Notes: generated by a model from the sequence alone, not told the origin. Shown: positions 16,521 to 25,974, numbered from the stretch's first letter. The stretch is DNA of 64,000 bases from Roseomonas gilardii (GCF_001941945.1 NZ_CP015584.1:638335-702334), one strand, 5' to 3'. A program made the numbers and translations.

Positions 16521-17792
16521 ATGATCGCACGACTGCGTGGACTTGCCTTCCGCCGCCATGCCGCCAGGCTGGGAACGAGCCGGCGCAGCCTGGGCCGGCT
16601 GGCCCTGGCGGGCCTGACGCTCGCGGGGCTAGCGGCCGGCGGTCTCTCCGCCCGCACGGCCCAGGCCGAGACGGTCCGCTTCTGGTACCACGTCGACAAT
16701 CCCGAAAACCCGATGACGGCGCTGGTCCAGAAGTTCCAGGCTGCCCATCCGGGGATCACGATCCAGGCGGAGAACGTTCCCTGGAACAGCTACTACGACA
16801 ATCTCTACACAGCGCTGGTCGGAGGCAATGCGCCCGACGCCGCGATGGTGAAGCTCTTCGCCCAGCCGCGCCTGGTGGAGATGGAGGCGCTGGAGCCGCT
16901 GGATGCCCGTATCGCCCAGTGGCCGGGCAAGGCTGACCTGCTGGACAACCTGCTGAAGCTCAATGCCGGCCCGAACGGCAGGCAGTACTATCTGCCGGTC
17001 CAGTATGTGGTGCTCTACCTCTACTACCGGGCCGACCTGCTTCAGGCTGCTGGCCTGCAGCCGCCGCGCACCTGCGACGAGTTCCGTGCCGCCGCCAAGG
17101 CGCTGACCCAGGCGCCGGACCGCTACGGCTTCGGCTTCCGCGGCGGCAAGGGCGGCTGGGACCAGTGGGGCAGTTTCGTCTTCTCCCGCGGCGCCTCCCT
17201 GACCAAGGGCGGACTGACCTCGCCCCAGGCGGTCACAGCCAATCAGTGGCTGCTGGACATGTTCCAGAAGGACAAGTCGATCCCGCCTTCGGCACCCAAT
17301 GATGGATTCCAGGAGATCATCGGCGCCTTCAAGTCCGGCCGCACAGCGATGACCATCCATCATATCGGCTCGGCCAACGATCTCGTCGCGGCGCTGGGCG
17401 ACAAGGTCTCCGCCGTGCCGGTACCGAACTGCGACGGCAAGGCCTGGACGTCCTACGGGGACGAATCCCTTGCCATCTTCTCCGCCTCGCGGGTGAAGGA
17501 CGCCGCCTGGAAATGGATCTCCTTCCTGGCGGAGGGCGAGAACAACGCGGCCTTCATCAAGGCCACCGGGCAGTTGCCTGTGACGGAATCCGCTTCCGCC
17601 AACTGGACGGGGCATCCGAAGCGCTTCGTCGATGCGACCGTCTCCTCGCTGCCTTTCGCCGCCGTGCTGCCGCAGAATTCCGCCACGGCGGATTTCGTAA
17701 ACACCGAGTGGCAGACGGCCATGCAGCAGGCGCTGACCGGGCGGATCACGTCGCAACAGATGATGACGCAGCTCGAACAGCCCTTCCGCTGA
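16521..17792 (+). CDS. Extracellular solute-binding protein, carbohydrate ABC (family 1)
   Basis: A 423-residue periplasmic receptor. A long signal sequence with a twin-arginine-like SRRSLGRLALAG ends near ARTAQA. The mature part has FWYHVDNPENPMTALVQKF and the MalE/UgpB-like ENVPWNSYYDNLYTALVGG, with other carbohydrate-binding-protein features. I chose the ATG at 16521, preceded by GGAGGACACAGG. It delivers the sugar to the permease pair that follows 60 bp later. The substrate is unknown. Confidence 0.9.
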   Translation: MIARLRGLAFRRHAARLGTSRRSLGRLALAGLTLAGLAAGGLSARTAQAETVRFWYHVDNPENPMTALVQKFQAAHPGITIQAENVPWNSYYDNLYTALVGGNAPDAAMVKLFAQPRLVEMEALEPLDARIAQWPGKADLLDNLLKLNAGPNGRQYYLPVQYVVLYLYYRADLLQAAGLQPPRTCDEFRAAAKALTQAPDRYGFGFRGGKGGWDQWGSFVFSRGASLTKGGLTSPQAVTANQWLLDMFQKDKSIPPSAPNDGFQEIIGAFKSGRTAMTIHHIGSANDLVAALGDKVSAVPVPNCDGKAWTSYGDESLAIFSASRVKDAAWKWISFLAEGENNAAFIKATGQLPVTESASANWTGHPKRFVDATVSSLPFAAVLPQNSATADFVNTEWQTAMQQALTGRITSQQMMTQLEQPFR

Positions 17793-17853
17793 TCGTGCCG
17801 GGGCAGGGGAGGGGCGTATGCCCCCGGCTCCGCCGCAAGAAGGGAAGATCCGC

Positions 17854-18792
17854 ATGAGCGAGACCGTTTCCATGGCGATGCCCGGCGGGATGACGACGAA
17901 CGGATGGCGGGCGCGGGCGATGCTGCGCCTGCGCGCCATGCCCTATCTGCTGCTGGCGCCGGCGTTGCTCGTCACCCTGCTGATCGTCTTCGTGCCGATG
18001 GTGCAGGCCGTCTGGATCAGCTTCTACGACCTGGTGCTGTTCCGTCCCAATGCCAGCCGTTTCGTCGGGCTGGACAACTACCTGCGCCTGCTCTCCGATC
18101 CCGTCTTCTGGACGGCGCTTTGGCAGACCGCGCTCTGGATCGGCCTTACCGTGCCCTTGCAGATGGGGCTCGGCCTCGTGGCGGCACTGCTACTGAACCA
18201 GGACTTCGCCTGGCGCGGCATCGCCCGAGCGCTGGTGGTGATCCCCTGGGCGTTGCCCAGCGTGGTGATCGCACTGATGTGGCGCTGGATCTACGATCCC
18301 AGCACGGGCGTGGCGAACGACCTGCTGCTGCGCCTTTCCATTATCCAGTCGGCGGTGCCCTGGCTGGCCGATCCGGATACCGCCCTCTATGCCGTGATCG
18401 CCACCCTGACCTGGCAGGGCTTTCCCTTCTTCGCGGTGATGATCCTGGCCGGCCTCCAGGGCATCCCGAAGAGCCAGTACGAGGCCGCCTCCATCGACGG
18501 CGCCTCCCCCTGGCGGCAGTTCCGCTATGTCACCCTGCCTGGCCTGGCCCCGGTCCTGGCCACGGCCGGGCTGCTGCGGGTCATCTGGGTGGCCAATTCG
18601 ATGGACGTCATCTTCGTGATGACCGGTGGCGGCCCCGGCTACGCGACTTATACCCTGCCACTCTACGCCTTCGTGAAGGCGAGGCAGAACCTCGACTTCG
18701 GCTATGGCACGGCCATCGCCGTCACCTTCACCATCCTGCTGGCCGGGATCGTGGCGCTCTACCTGTCCCGCACGATGAAGGAAGCCGAGTGA
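17854..18792 (+). CDS. Sugar ABC transporter permease (MalF/UgpA type)
   Basis: A 312-residue membrane protein with six predicted helices and the EAA loop, EAASIDGASPWRQFRYVTLP. It is preceded by AAGGGAAG before the ATG at 17854, so I prefer this to the longer frame. It pairs with the next permease, whose ATG overlaps its stop codon (TGATG). Together with the ATPase at 13583-14662 and the binding protein it forms a complete type I importer. Confidence 0.92.
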   Translation: MSETVSMAMPGGMTTNGWRARAMLRLRAMPYLLLAPALLVTLLIVFVPMVQAVWISFYDLVLFRPNASRFVGLDNYLRLLSDPVFWTALWQTALWIGLTVPLQMGLGLVAALLLNQDFAWRGIARALVVIPWALPSVVIALMWRWIYDPSTGVANDLLLRLSIIQSAVPWLADPDTALYAVIATLTWQGFPFFAVMILAGLQGIPKSQYEAASIDGASPWRQFRYVTLPGLAPVLATAGLLRVIWVANSMDVIFVMTGGGPGYATYTLPLYAFVKARQNLDFGYGTAIAVTFTILLAGIVALYLSRTMKEAE

Positions 18793-19625
18793 TGCGCCGC
18801 CACGGCTTCGCCCGCCGCCTGCTCACCATCCACCTGCCCGTGGCGCTGATCGTGCTACTGGCGATCGGTCCCTTCCTCTGGATGATCCTGACCTCGCTCA
18901 CCCCCAGTGCGCGGATCGCGGCCAGCGGTGTGTCCGTCTCCCCGGCCGGATGGAGCGCGGACAACTACCTGCGCCTGCTGCGGCAGACCTCCTTCCTCGG
19001 CAATATGGGGCACAGCCTCATCGTCGCGCTCGGGACGGTGGCGGTCGGGCTCACCGTCTCGGTGACGGCGGCTTATGCCTTCTCGCGCTTCCGCTTCCGG
19101 GGTCGGCGGCTCCTGATGCTGCAGTTCCTGCTGGTGAACATGTTCCCGGTGGTGCTGCTGATCCTTCCGCTCTTCATCCTGATGCGGAAACTGGGGCTGC
19201 TGGACACGCATCTGGCGCTGATCCTGGCCAACTCCACCGTGGCGATCCCCTTCGCCGTCTGGATGCTGCGCAGCTATGTCGGTGCCATCCCGAAAAGCCT
19301 CGACGAAGCGGCGATGATCGACGGCTGCTCGCGTCTCGCCGCCTTGCGGCGCGTGGTGCTGCCGCTGGCTCTGCCGGGGATCATCTCCACCGGCATCTAC
19401 ATCTTCATCACCGCCTGGAACGAGTATCTCTATGCCTTGACCCTCGGCGGCAGGAATGTCCGCACCGTCACGGTCGCGATCCAGACGCTGATCGGCGAAT
19501 ACCAGATCGAATGGGGCCTCCTCGCCGCCGGCGGCGTGGTTGGTGCCCTGCCGGTCACGATCCTCTTCCTGCTCGTGCAGCGCCGCCTCGTGGGCGGCCT
19601 GACACAGGGCGCCGTCAAGGGATGA
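18792..19625 (+). CDS. Sugar ABC transporter permease (MalG/UgpE type)
   Basis: A 277-residue protein with six helices and an EAA loop, DEAAMIDGCSRLAALRRVVLP. It starts MRRHGFARRLLTIHL at an ATG overlapping the upstream stop by one base. The large open frame extending further left in the same phase is only a read-through of the overlapping MalF gene. It is followed by the epimerase gene with a four-base overlap. Confidence 0.92.
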   Translation: MRRHGFARRLLTIHLPVALIVLLAIGPFLWMILTSLTPSARIAASGVSVSPAGWSADNYLRLLRQTSFLGNMGHSLIVALGTVAVGLTVSVTAAYAFSRFRFRGRRLLMLQFLLVNMFPVVLLILPLFILMRKLGLLDTHLALILANSTVAIPFAVWMLRSYVGAIPKSLDEAAMIDGCSRLAALRRVVLPLALPGIISTGIYIFITAWNEYLYALTLGGRNVRTVTVAIQTLIGEYQIEWGLLAAGGVVGALPVTILFLLVQRRLVGGLTQGAVKG

Positions 19626-20551
19626 AACGGAACATCATGACAAGCGGACAAAGCGATGGCGGGCGGCACGTGAATCCCGTCGGTCTCATCTCCATGCAGT
19701 ATGCGCGGCCCTTCACCGAAAATCACTTCCACCTCTTCGACCGCATGCGCGCGCTGGGCTTCGACTTCGTCGAGTTGCTGGTGCCGGAGCCGGGCGAGAT
19801 GGACCTCGCCGTGGCCGCCAGGGCGCTGCGCGATGCCGGTCTGGGTGTGGTGCTCGCCGCCCGGGTCAATCTCGACCGCAACCTGTCCTCCGTCGAGGAG
19901 CCGAAGCGCCGCGCGGGCGTGGACTACCTGCGCTACGCTGCGGACTGTGCCGCTGCCCTGGGCGCCACGATCGTCGGCGGGCCGCTGACCGGCAACCCCC
20001 TGGTCTTCGCCGGACGCCCCCCGGCGCCGGTGGCGGAGGAGGAACGCTTGGCCCGCAAGGCGCGCTGCGTGGACGGGCTGCGGGCCGCCGGCGAGCATGC
20101 GGCGGGCTGCGGCATCCGGCTGGCGATCGAGCCTCTCAACCGCTTCGAGAGCGACGTCCTCTGCACCACGCAGCAGGCGATGGAACTGCTGGAGGCGGTG
20201 GAGCATCCCGCGGTCGGGCTGATGCTCGACACCTTCCACATGGCCATGGAGGAAGCCTCGATCGCCGAGGCGATCCGCCTGGGCGGTCGGCATCTCATTC
20301 ATTTCCAGGCCAACGAGAATCATCGTGGCTTCCCGGGCACGGGCTCGATCGACTGGGTTCCCGTCTGCCGCGCGCTGCACGAGGTAGGCTACGAGGGGCC
20401 TGTCTCGCTGGAACCCTTCCGCCGCAACGACGACCGCTTCGGTGTGCCCTTCGCCCAGTGGCGGCCGCCGCATGAGGATGAAAGCGCGCGCCTGGACGCC
20501 GCGGTCCACTTCATCAAGTCCCACCTCCTGCTGACGGAGTACCGACGTTGA
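19622..20551 (+). CDS. Sugar phosphate isomerase/epimerase (xylose-isomerase-like TIM barrel)
   Basis: A 309-residue AP-endonuclease-2-fold enzyme. The glutamate in IEPLNRFESDV, aspartate and histidine in LMLDTFHMAMEE, and a second glutamate in GPVSLEPFRR match the metal-binding set of D-tagatose/D-psicose 3-epimerase-like enzymes. It starts four bases inside the permease gene. Its likely job is to convert the imported sugar between ketose epimers, or to isomerise an inositol-type keto intermediate. Confidence 0.88.
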   Translation: MKRNIMTSGQSDGGRHVNPVGLISMQYARPFTENHFHLFDRMRALGFDFVELLVPEPGEMDLAVAARALRDAGLGVVLAARVNLDRNLSSVEEPKRRAGVDYLRYAADCAAALGATIVGGPLTGNPLVFAGRPPAPVAEEERLARKARCVDGLRAAGEHAAGCGIRLAIEPLNRFESDVLCTTQQAMELLEAVEHPAVGLMLDTFHMAMEEASIAEAIRLGGRHLIHFQANENHRGFPGTGSIDWVPVCRALHEVGYEGPVSLEPFRRNDDRFGVPFAQWRPPHEDESARLDAAVHFIKSHLLLTEYRR

Positions 20552-21543
20552 CCCTCAGGATCGGCTGGATCGGCTGTGGCACCCATGCGACGCAGATGCT
20601 GCTGCCGCAGTTTCTGCGGCATGACGTGGAACTCGCTGCCCTTTGCGACGTGGACGGGAACCGCCTGGCCCAGGCAGGGCGCCAGTTCGGCGTGCGTGAG
20701 CTGACCAGCGATGCGGCCAGCCTGATCGCCACACGCGGCCTCGACGCAATCGGCATGGCGGTGGGACCGGACCAGCACCTGGCCTTCGGCAAGGCAGCGC
20801 TGGAACGTGGCCTGCCGGTCTTCATGGAGAAGCCCCCGGCCGGGACCGCAGCAGGGGCGAGGGAACTCCTGGCCGCCTCCGAGCGTGCCCGCAAGCCGCT
20901 GCTCCTTGGCTTCATGAAGCGCTATTCGGTCGGCAACAAGATCACGAAGAACATACTGGAATCGGGGAAGTTCGGCCCGATCTATGGCCTGACCGGATAT
21001 TACATGACGGCGCCCGGGTATTTCGAAGGGAACGTGGACTATACGGGCTTCCTGCTACACCACTGCGTCCACTACATGGACCTGGTTTCGCATCTCGTCT
21101 CGCCGGTCGTGGGCATGCAGGCCCGGAAGGTGGAACGCAAGCCGGGGCGCATCCTCTTCCACCTCGCCCTCGATTTCGAGTGCGGTGCGATCGGCACGGT
21201 CGCCATGGGCACGATGCAGAGCCGTGGTGCCCCCGTGGAGCGGATCGAGCTGATGGGCGACCACCAGCGCATCGAGGTGGACAATGTCGTGAACGTGACC
21301 TGGCACCGCAACCCGCCCTTCAAGGTCGCCGATCCCGCCGCGACCCTGCTGGAGAGCGAGGACACGCTCACTTGGCGCCCGAACTTCACCGCGGCCGCGA
21401 ACGAGGATTACAAGGGCTATCATGCTCTTCTCGCCGATGTCGTCCCAGCCCTGGCGGGGCAGAAGACCGGGGCACCGGATATCGCCGCCGGAGTCGTGGC
21501 CATGGAGCGGTTGGAGGTGATGCGGCGGCAACTCGGGATTTGA
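20548..21543 (+). CDS. Gfo/Idh/MocA-family oxidoreductase
   Basis: A 331-residue NAD(P)-dependent dehydrogenase. It has an N-terminal Rossmann motif (IGWIGCGTHA), the EKPP motif (family EKP) near residue 95 and a C-terminal beta-sheet domain. The start is a TTG at 20548 overlapping the epimerase stop; no better ATG lies nearby. These enzymes oxidise or reduce sugars and inositols at a ring carbon. Paired with the epimerase, it probably catalyses the redox step that opens degradation of the imported sugar. Confidence 0.9.
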   Translation: MTLRIGWIGCGTHATQMLLPQFLRHDVELAALCDVDGNRLAQAGRQFGVRELTSDAASLIATRGLDAIGMAVGPDQHLAFGKAALERGLPVFMEKPPAGTAAGARELLAASERARKPLLLGFMKRYSVGNKITKNILESGKFGPIYGLTGYYMTAPGYFEGNVDYTGFLLHHCVHYMDLVSHLVSPVVGMQARKVERKPGRILFHLALDFECGAIGTVAMGTMQSRGAPVERIELMGDHQRIEVDNVVNVTWHRNPPFKVADPAATLLESEDTLTWRPNFTAAANEDYKGYHALLADVVPALAGQKTGAPDIAAGVVAMERLEVMRRQLGI

Positions 21544-21632
21544 GGCGTCCGGGAGCGAGGTGGGCCAGGGCCATCTGCAGCACAAGCCCACCCGTGGCCA
21601 CAGGGCTTACGTCACCTTGCGCACCGTTCTCA

Positions 21633-22979
21633 TCACGCCAATTCGACGGGTTTGAACAGTTCTTCCGATGTCGCCTTGTATCCGGCGAAGCGTCGCAAGG
21701 TCCGCTCGGGAAAGATCAACAGCAGGCTTGCGACGGCACCGCTCAGCAACACCACTCCGGCCGTCAGCATGGCATTGATGAAGCCATGAGGAAGGTCGCC
21801 TCCCGCCATGTCCACGACCCAGCCGGTGACATAGTTCGCCAGGAGGCCGGACACCGAGTTCGCGGAATAGATGACCACCACCAGCATGCCACGCTGCGCG
21901 GCGGGCGCGACATGGCTAAGCAGGACAGGACCGAAGATCGTGGTGAGGCTGGGCGCCGCGAAGGCGATCGCGATCAACACGATCTGCGCGACGCCGGCTG
22001 TCTGAGTGGCCAGCACCAGGGCAAGGCCGCTGCAAGCAAGCGCCAATGTGCTGGCATGGCCATAGTTGGAGCGCATGCTCCAGCCGCGTGACTGCAACTG
22101 CTGCGTGACCCATGAGGCACCCAGCAGCAGGGGAGACTGGAAGAGATAGATAGCCGAGATGATCCAGCCGACGGTCAGTGGCGAATAACCGAGACCAAGC
22201 TGCAAATAGGGAGGCAGCCAAGTCGCGGCCATGCCGACGATCCAGTAGGACATCGTCGACATGATCATCACGCCGAGGATGCTGGGATCAAGCCAGAGGA
22301 CCCGCGCCGGAAGCCGGGTTTCAACAGCGGGGGCCAGCTTTTCGGTCGACCTCGGCTGGGCGAAAGGGCCTTCCCCACCCAGAAGCATCCAGGCAACCAG
22401 CCAGGTGGCGCCGAGCAGCCCGCAGGTCAGGAAGCCATAGCGCCAGCCGAACTCGTGGATGATGTAGCTGAGGACCGGGCTGCCCACCAGGAAGCCGACA
22501 CTGATGCCCTGTAGGACGACGGCACTAGGCACGCTGCGGCGTTCGCGCGGGAACCAGTCGTAACAGGCATGCAAGGCGGTCGGCAGGCCCGGGCCCTCCC
22601 CGGCGCCGAGGATGACACGGCACACCACGATTACGGCAACGGAACTGCTGAAGAAGATCGGCAACTGAGACACGGACCAGATCAGGGCCATGCACATCAA
22701 CACCCATCGCGTCTGTACGCGGCCGATGACGAAGATGCCAACCAAGGTCCCGGACAGCGAGAACAGCAGGAAGAAGCTGCTCCCGATCAGTCCGAATTCC
22801 TTCGGCGAGAGCGACAGCTCCTGCATGATCGGAACGGCCGACAGTCCGAAAACAAGCTTGTCGAAGAAGTTCAGCATCTGGAACAGAAACAACAGCACCA
22901 GCACCACATATGCCTTCGTTCTGCTGTCGGACGCTTTGCCGCGCGCTGGCAACGCGGAATTCTCGATCTGATTTTGCAT
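21633..22979 (-). CDS. MFS transporter, anion:cation symporter (ACS) type
   Basis: A 448-residue inner-membrane protein with 12 helices. It starts MQNQIENSALPARG at 22979, with GAGGAAG upstream. Typical ACS features are NFFDKLVFGLSAVPIMQELS and the GAGEGPGLPTALHACYDWFP region, as in phthalate, glucarate and tartrate permeases. It is transcribed away from the GntR gene. The 300-bp promoter gap holds an inverted repeat whose half-site recurs at the aromatic operon, so it probably imports that operon's aromatic acid. Confidence 0.9.
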   Translation of the reverse strand: MQNQIENSALPARGKASDSRTKAYVVLVLLFLFQMLNFFDKLVFGLSAVPIMQELSLSPKEFGLIGSSFFLLFSLSGTLVGIFVIGRVQTRWVLMCMALIWSVSQLPIFFSSSVAVIVVCRVILGAGEGPGLPTALHACYDWFPRERRSVPSAVVLQGISVGFLVGSPVLSYIIHEFGWRYGFLTCGLLGATWLVAWMLLGGEGPFAQPRSTEKLAPAVETRLPARVLWLDPSILGVMIMSTMSYWIVGMAATWLPPYLQLGLGYSPLTVGWIISAIYLFQSPLLLGASWVTQQLQSRGWSMRSNYGHASTLALACSGLALVLATQTAGVAQIVLIAIAFAAPSLTTIFGPVLLSHVAPAAQRGMLVVVIYSANSVSGLLANYVTGWVVDMAGGDLPHGFINAMLTAGVVLLSGAVASLLLIFPERTLRRFAGYKATSEELFKPVELA

Positions 22980-23085
22980 TCTTGGCTTCCTCGCCACAGG
23001 GGCAGGCTGGTGGCTCTGTTTCCTGGGCCTAATAGGCTTTCTGTCGAAGGCTGCGTGCCTCTCAGCCCTGGAGCCAAGCGGTCAT

Positions 23086-23109
23086 AATATGCATCATTTG
23101 TGTGATGCA
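23086..23109. promoter_or_regulatory. Inverted repeat upstream of MFS gene (candidate GntR operator)
   Basis: AATATGCATCATT at 23086-23098 forms part of a perfect dyad, TGCATCA-TTTGTG-TGATGCA (23090-23109). The same 13 bases recur at 24021-24033, in front of the aromatic operon. This is 107 bp or more before the MFS start. Confidence 0.55.
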
Positions 23110-23279
23110 AGACGAAAATATATAATCCGTGGAATGTGGATTGGATGGTGGATAAATAACTTTTAATCTTGATCTGTTTGTTGCTGTTCTTGACTCGCGG
23201 TGCGAGCGCGCTCTGCCCTACGGCGCCTGCAGCGCGGCAGCTGTTCCACTCATGGTTTCAGTTCGAAAAATACAGGCTG

Positions 23280-23957
23280 TCAGTTGCGTCTGAACAAAGC
23301 CTCGTCTTCCAAGATCACGGCTGCCGTCCGCTGGTAATGCTCGGTCAGCAATGATGCCGCGCTCTCCACGTCATGTCGCAGCACCGCCTCCATGATCGCG
23401 GTGTGTTCGGCCGAGACATCACGCTCGGAAAAAGCCCGCAGCGCCGCCAGGCGCCGGTAGCGCTGGTGCCTATCCGTCAGTTGTTCGCAGAAGCCTATGA
23501 GCCACCTGGAGCCGCAGCGGCTGATGAGCAGCCGATGGAAGTCGCGATGCCGCTCCTCCCATTTCATGGCTGTTTCCCCTTCCGACGCGCGTGGCGTTCT
23601 TGCCAGCCGGTGGCCCGCCAGTAGCACGGCCTCATCCCATTCCTCGGTGGCTGCTGCCATGGATTCGCGTAGGGCCCGGTCCTCCAGCCAGCAACGTGTG
23701 CGGGTGAGTTCCACCAGGTCCTCGGCGCTGATACCGGGCACGGTGAAGCCTCGCTGGTCCTCTGACACAACGAGACCTTCCGCGCTCAGGCGATTGAGCG
23801 CCTCGCGCAGAGGCGTCTGACCGATGCCATAGCTCTCCATCAGGTTCCGGATCTGCAGTCGGCTGCCCGGCAAAAGGCGGCCATCCAGGATGTCGGCGCG
23901 GAGGCGTTCAAAGACACTGGAAGCGTGGGTGGCGGGCGAAGGGCGGGTCAGACTCAT
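23280..23957 (-). CDS. GntR-family regulator (FCD domain)
   Basis: A 225-residue FadR-subfamily regulator. The winged helix (residues 14-75) shows SYGIGQTPLREALNRL and LVVSEDQRGFTVP. The FCD domain has the histidines HRDFHRLL and SAEHTAIMEAV that bind metal and ligand in this family. It lies between the MFS gene and the divergently transcribed aromatic operon, and both flanking promoters carry the AATATGCATCATT sequence. It is a probable local repressor responding to an aromatic acid or ring-cleavage product. Confidence 0.92.
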   Translation of the reverse strand: MSLTRPSPATHASSVFERLRADILDGRLLPGSRLQIRNLMESYGIGQTPLREALNRLSAEGLVVSEDQRGFTVPGISAEDLVELTRTRCWLEDRALRESMAAATEEWDEAVLLAGHRLARTPRASEGETAMKWEERHRDFHRLLISRCGSRWLIGFCEQLTDRHQRYRRLAALRAFSERDVSAEHTAIMEAVLRHDVESAASLLTEHYQRTAAVILEDEALFRRN

Positions 23958-24020
23958 CCTGGCAGCATATATCGCCTGATAGCCTTCGAGAAAATATACA
24001 TTCTCCTTTACATGCCTTTA

Positions 24021-24033
24021 AATATGCATCATT
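24021..24033. promoter_or_regulatory. Second copy of AATATGCATCATT (candidate GntR operator)
   Basis: The 13-mer at 24021-24033 is identical to the one at 23086-23098. It lies 41 bp before the amidohydrolase start, between the divergent GntR gene and the aromatic operon. Here the inverted partner is degenerate. Confidence 0.5.
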
Positions 24034-24073
24034 CATGGCTCGACACCGGTAAGCAACCGGCAAGGGAATGTTC

Positions 24074-25081
24074 ATGCCGTTACCCGCCCCGCCCGCGGGC
24101 CCTATCGACCTGCATTCGCATGTCGTACCGGGAGGTTTCCCGGCCCGATCCGATGCACCGAGGGGTTGGCCCGCCATGGTGCCGGCCGGCGACGCGCAAC
24201 GCCATGTCATGATCGACGGCAGGGCCTATCGCACCGTCTCCGAGCACTGCTGGAACGTCCAGGCCAGGCTCGCGGTCCTTGATGAACAGGGGATCGCGGC
24301 GCAGGTCGTTTGCCCGATGCCGGAACTCTTCTCCTACTGGATGCCTCCCGAGGCGGCGGACGACCTGCTGCGCTTCATCAACGACGATATCGCCCGCATG
24401 GTGAAAGAGGCGAAAGGCAGGCTCGTCGGCTTCGGGGCCCTTCCTCTACAACATATGGATCGCGCCCTCACGGAGTTGCATCGCCTCAAGACCGCGGGCT
24501 TCACCGGCGTGGAGATCGGCAGCAACGTCAACGGTACGGTGGTTGCCGACACGATCTTCGAACCCTTCTTCGCGGAGGCCGAGGCGCTGGACATGCCGGT
24601 GCTCGTCCATCCTGTCCGCCCTGTGGGAATGGAGCGGGTGATCGGCCCCAGGAACCTTGAGCAGGCCCTGGGTTATCCATCGGAGATCGGCCTCGCCGGC
24701 GCGGCCTTCATCACCGCCGGACTTCTCGCACGTCACCCGCGGCTGAGGCTCTGCCTGAGCCACGGTGGCGGAACTCTTGCCGCGCTGCTGCCACGCCTGG
24801 AGCAGGCCTGGAGGACCTTCCCGGCCCTGCGCGAGAGCATGCCGGAGAGCCCCGGGAGCATGGCGCGGCGGCTTTATCTCGACACGCTGGTCTTCGACGA
24901 ACCGTTGCTGCGGCATCTCATCGAAGTTTTCGGAACGGAGCGGCTGATGCTCGGAACCGATGCCCCATTTGCCTTCCGGGATGATGACCCGGCCGGGCGT
25001 ATCTGCCGGATCTTCCCGGCCGGGGGCGAGCGCGACCGCATCCTTGCCGGCACGGCACGACATTTTCTCGGGATGGCCTGA
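24074..25081 (+). CDS. Amidohydrolase-2 family enzyme (ACMSD-like decarboxylase)
   Basis: A 335-residue TIM-barrel metal enzyme. Metal-site motifs are DLHSHVVP, a histidine in PVLVHPVRP, LSHGGG and the late catalytic aspartate in LGTDAPF. This pattern fits the aminocarboxymuconate-semialdehyde decarboxylase/gamma-resorcylate decarboxylase group, which remove carboxylate from aromatic or ring-cleaved acids. I chose the ATG at 24074, which has AAGGG seven bases upstream, over the ATG at 24068. It overlaps the dioxygenase start by one base, and the operon context supports aromatic breakdown. Confidence 0.85.
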   Translation: MPLPAPPAGPIDLHSHVVPGGFPARSDAPRGWPAMVPAGDAQRHVMIDGRAYRTVSEHCWNVQARLAVLDEQGIAAQVVCPMPELFSYWMPPEAADDLLRFINDDIARMVKEAKGRLVGFGALPLQHMDRALTELHRLKTAGFTGVEIGSNVNGTVVADTIFEPFFAEAEALDMPVLVHPVRPVGMERVIGPRNLEQALGYPSEIGLAGAAFITAGLLARHPRLRLCLSHGGGTLAALLPRLEQAWRTFPALRESMPESPGSMARRLYLDTLVFDEPLLRHLIEVFGTERLMLGTDAPFAFRDDDPAGRICRIFPAGGERDRILAGTARHFLGMA

Positions 25082-25974
25082 TGTCCGAATTTCCCCTTAG
25101 CGCCTTGCGAAGCGCCGAGCTGATCGTACCCGACCTTGCTATGGCAGAGCGTTTCTATACCGAGACCTGGGGCCTCGCCGTGGTCGAGCGGATGCCGGGT
25201 TCATCATGGCTCCGCGCCACGGGGACGGATCACCATGTGCTCACCCTGCACGAAGGGGAGATTCCCGGCCTTGGCTCCATGACCTTCCGTGCTGCCAGTG
25301 CCGAGGCGCTGGAAGCCTTATGCCCTCAGGCCGTCGAGGCCGGAGCCACCATGGTGTCGCCGCCGGCCGCCCTTTCCGAGCCCGGCGGCGGCCTTGGTGC
25401 CAGTCTGCGCATGCCCGATGGCTTGGTGCTGCGTCTCGTCCATGGTGATACCCGGCGGGAAGCGCTGGCGCCGGACCCGGCGAAGCCCGAGCGCCTGGCA
25501 CATCTTAATCTCAACTGTCGCGACGTGGATGAGACCGCCGCCTTCCTGCAGGCAGGGCTGGGCTTCGCGCTGAGCGACCGCTCCCGCCTGATGGCCTTCG
25601 AACGCTGCAACAGCGACCATCATGCCATCGTTCTGGCCGAGGCGCCGGTGAACGGGCTGAACCATATCGCCTTTCTGATGCCGGGCTGGGAGGGCGTGAT
25701 GCTGGGCGCGGGCCGCATGATCGATGCGGGCTTTCCCATTGCCTGGGGGGTAGGCCGGCATGGGCCGGGCGACAATGTCTTTGCCTACTTCATCGATCCC
25801 TCCGGCATCGTCATCGAATACACCGCTGAGGTGGAGCAGGTGGGCGATGGCCACCTTCCTCGTGGCCCGGAGCACTGGGTCTGGCCGCCGGGCCGCACCG
25901 ACCACTGGGGCATCGCTCCCCCCAAGCCCGATGCCACAAAGAAAGCCCAGCTCGCGATCGGATACGCGCGATGA
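25081..25974 (+). CDS. Extradiol (VOC-fold) ring-cleavage dioxygenase
   Basis: A 297-residue two-domain type I extradiol dioxygenase. The likely iron ligands in the second domain are the histidine in LAHLNLNCRD, the histidine in NHIAFLMPG and the glutamate in IEYTAEVEQ. GPGDNVFAYFIDPSG is the typical active-site loop. It would open a catechol-type ring next to the hydroxyls. It is translationally coupled to both neighbours, which fits action directly after the FAD hydroxylase. The exact catechol is unknown. Confidence 0.88.
   Translation: MSEFPLSALRSAELIVPDLAMAERFYTETWGLAVVERMPGSSWLRATGTDHHVLTLHEGEIPGLGSMTFRAASAEALEALCPQAVEAGATMVSPPAALSEPGGGLGASLRMPDGLVLRLVHGDTRREALAPDPAKPERLAHLNLNCRDVDETAAFLQAGLGFALSDRSRLMAFERCNSDHHAIVLAEAPVNGLNHIAFLMPGWEGVMLGAGRMIDAGFPIAWGVGRHGPGDNVFAYFIDPSGIVIEYTAEVEQVGDGHLPRGPEHWVWPPGRTDHWGIAPPKPDATKKAQLAIGYAR

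Noticed and set aside
17904..18791. Long leading part of the open frame that continues into the MalG-type permease and starts inside the MalF gene
   Set aside because: Only the part from the ATG at 18792 has permease features. The earlier part overlaps the real MalF-type gene in another phase.
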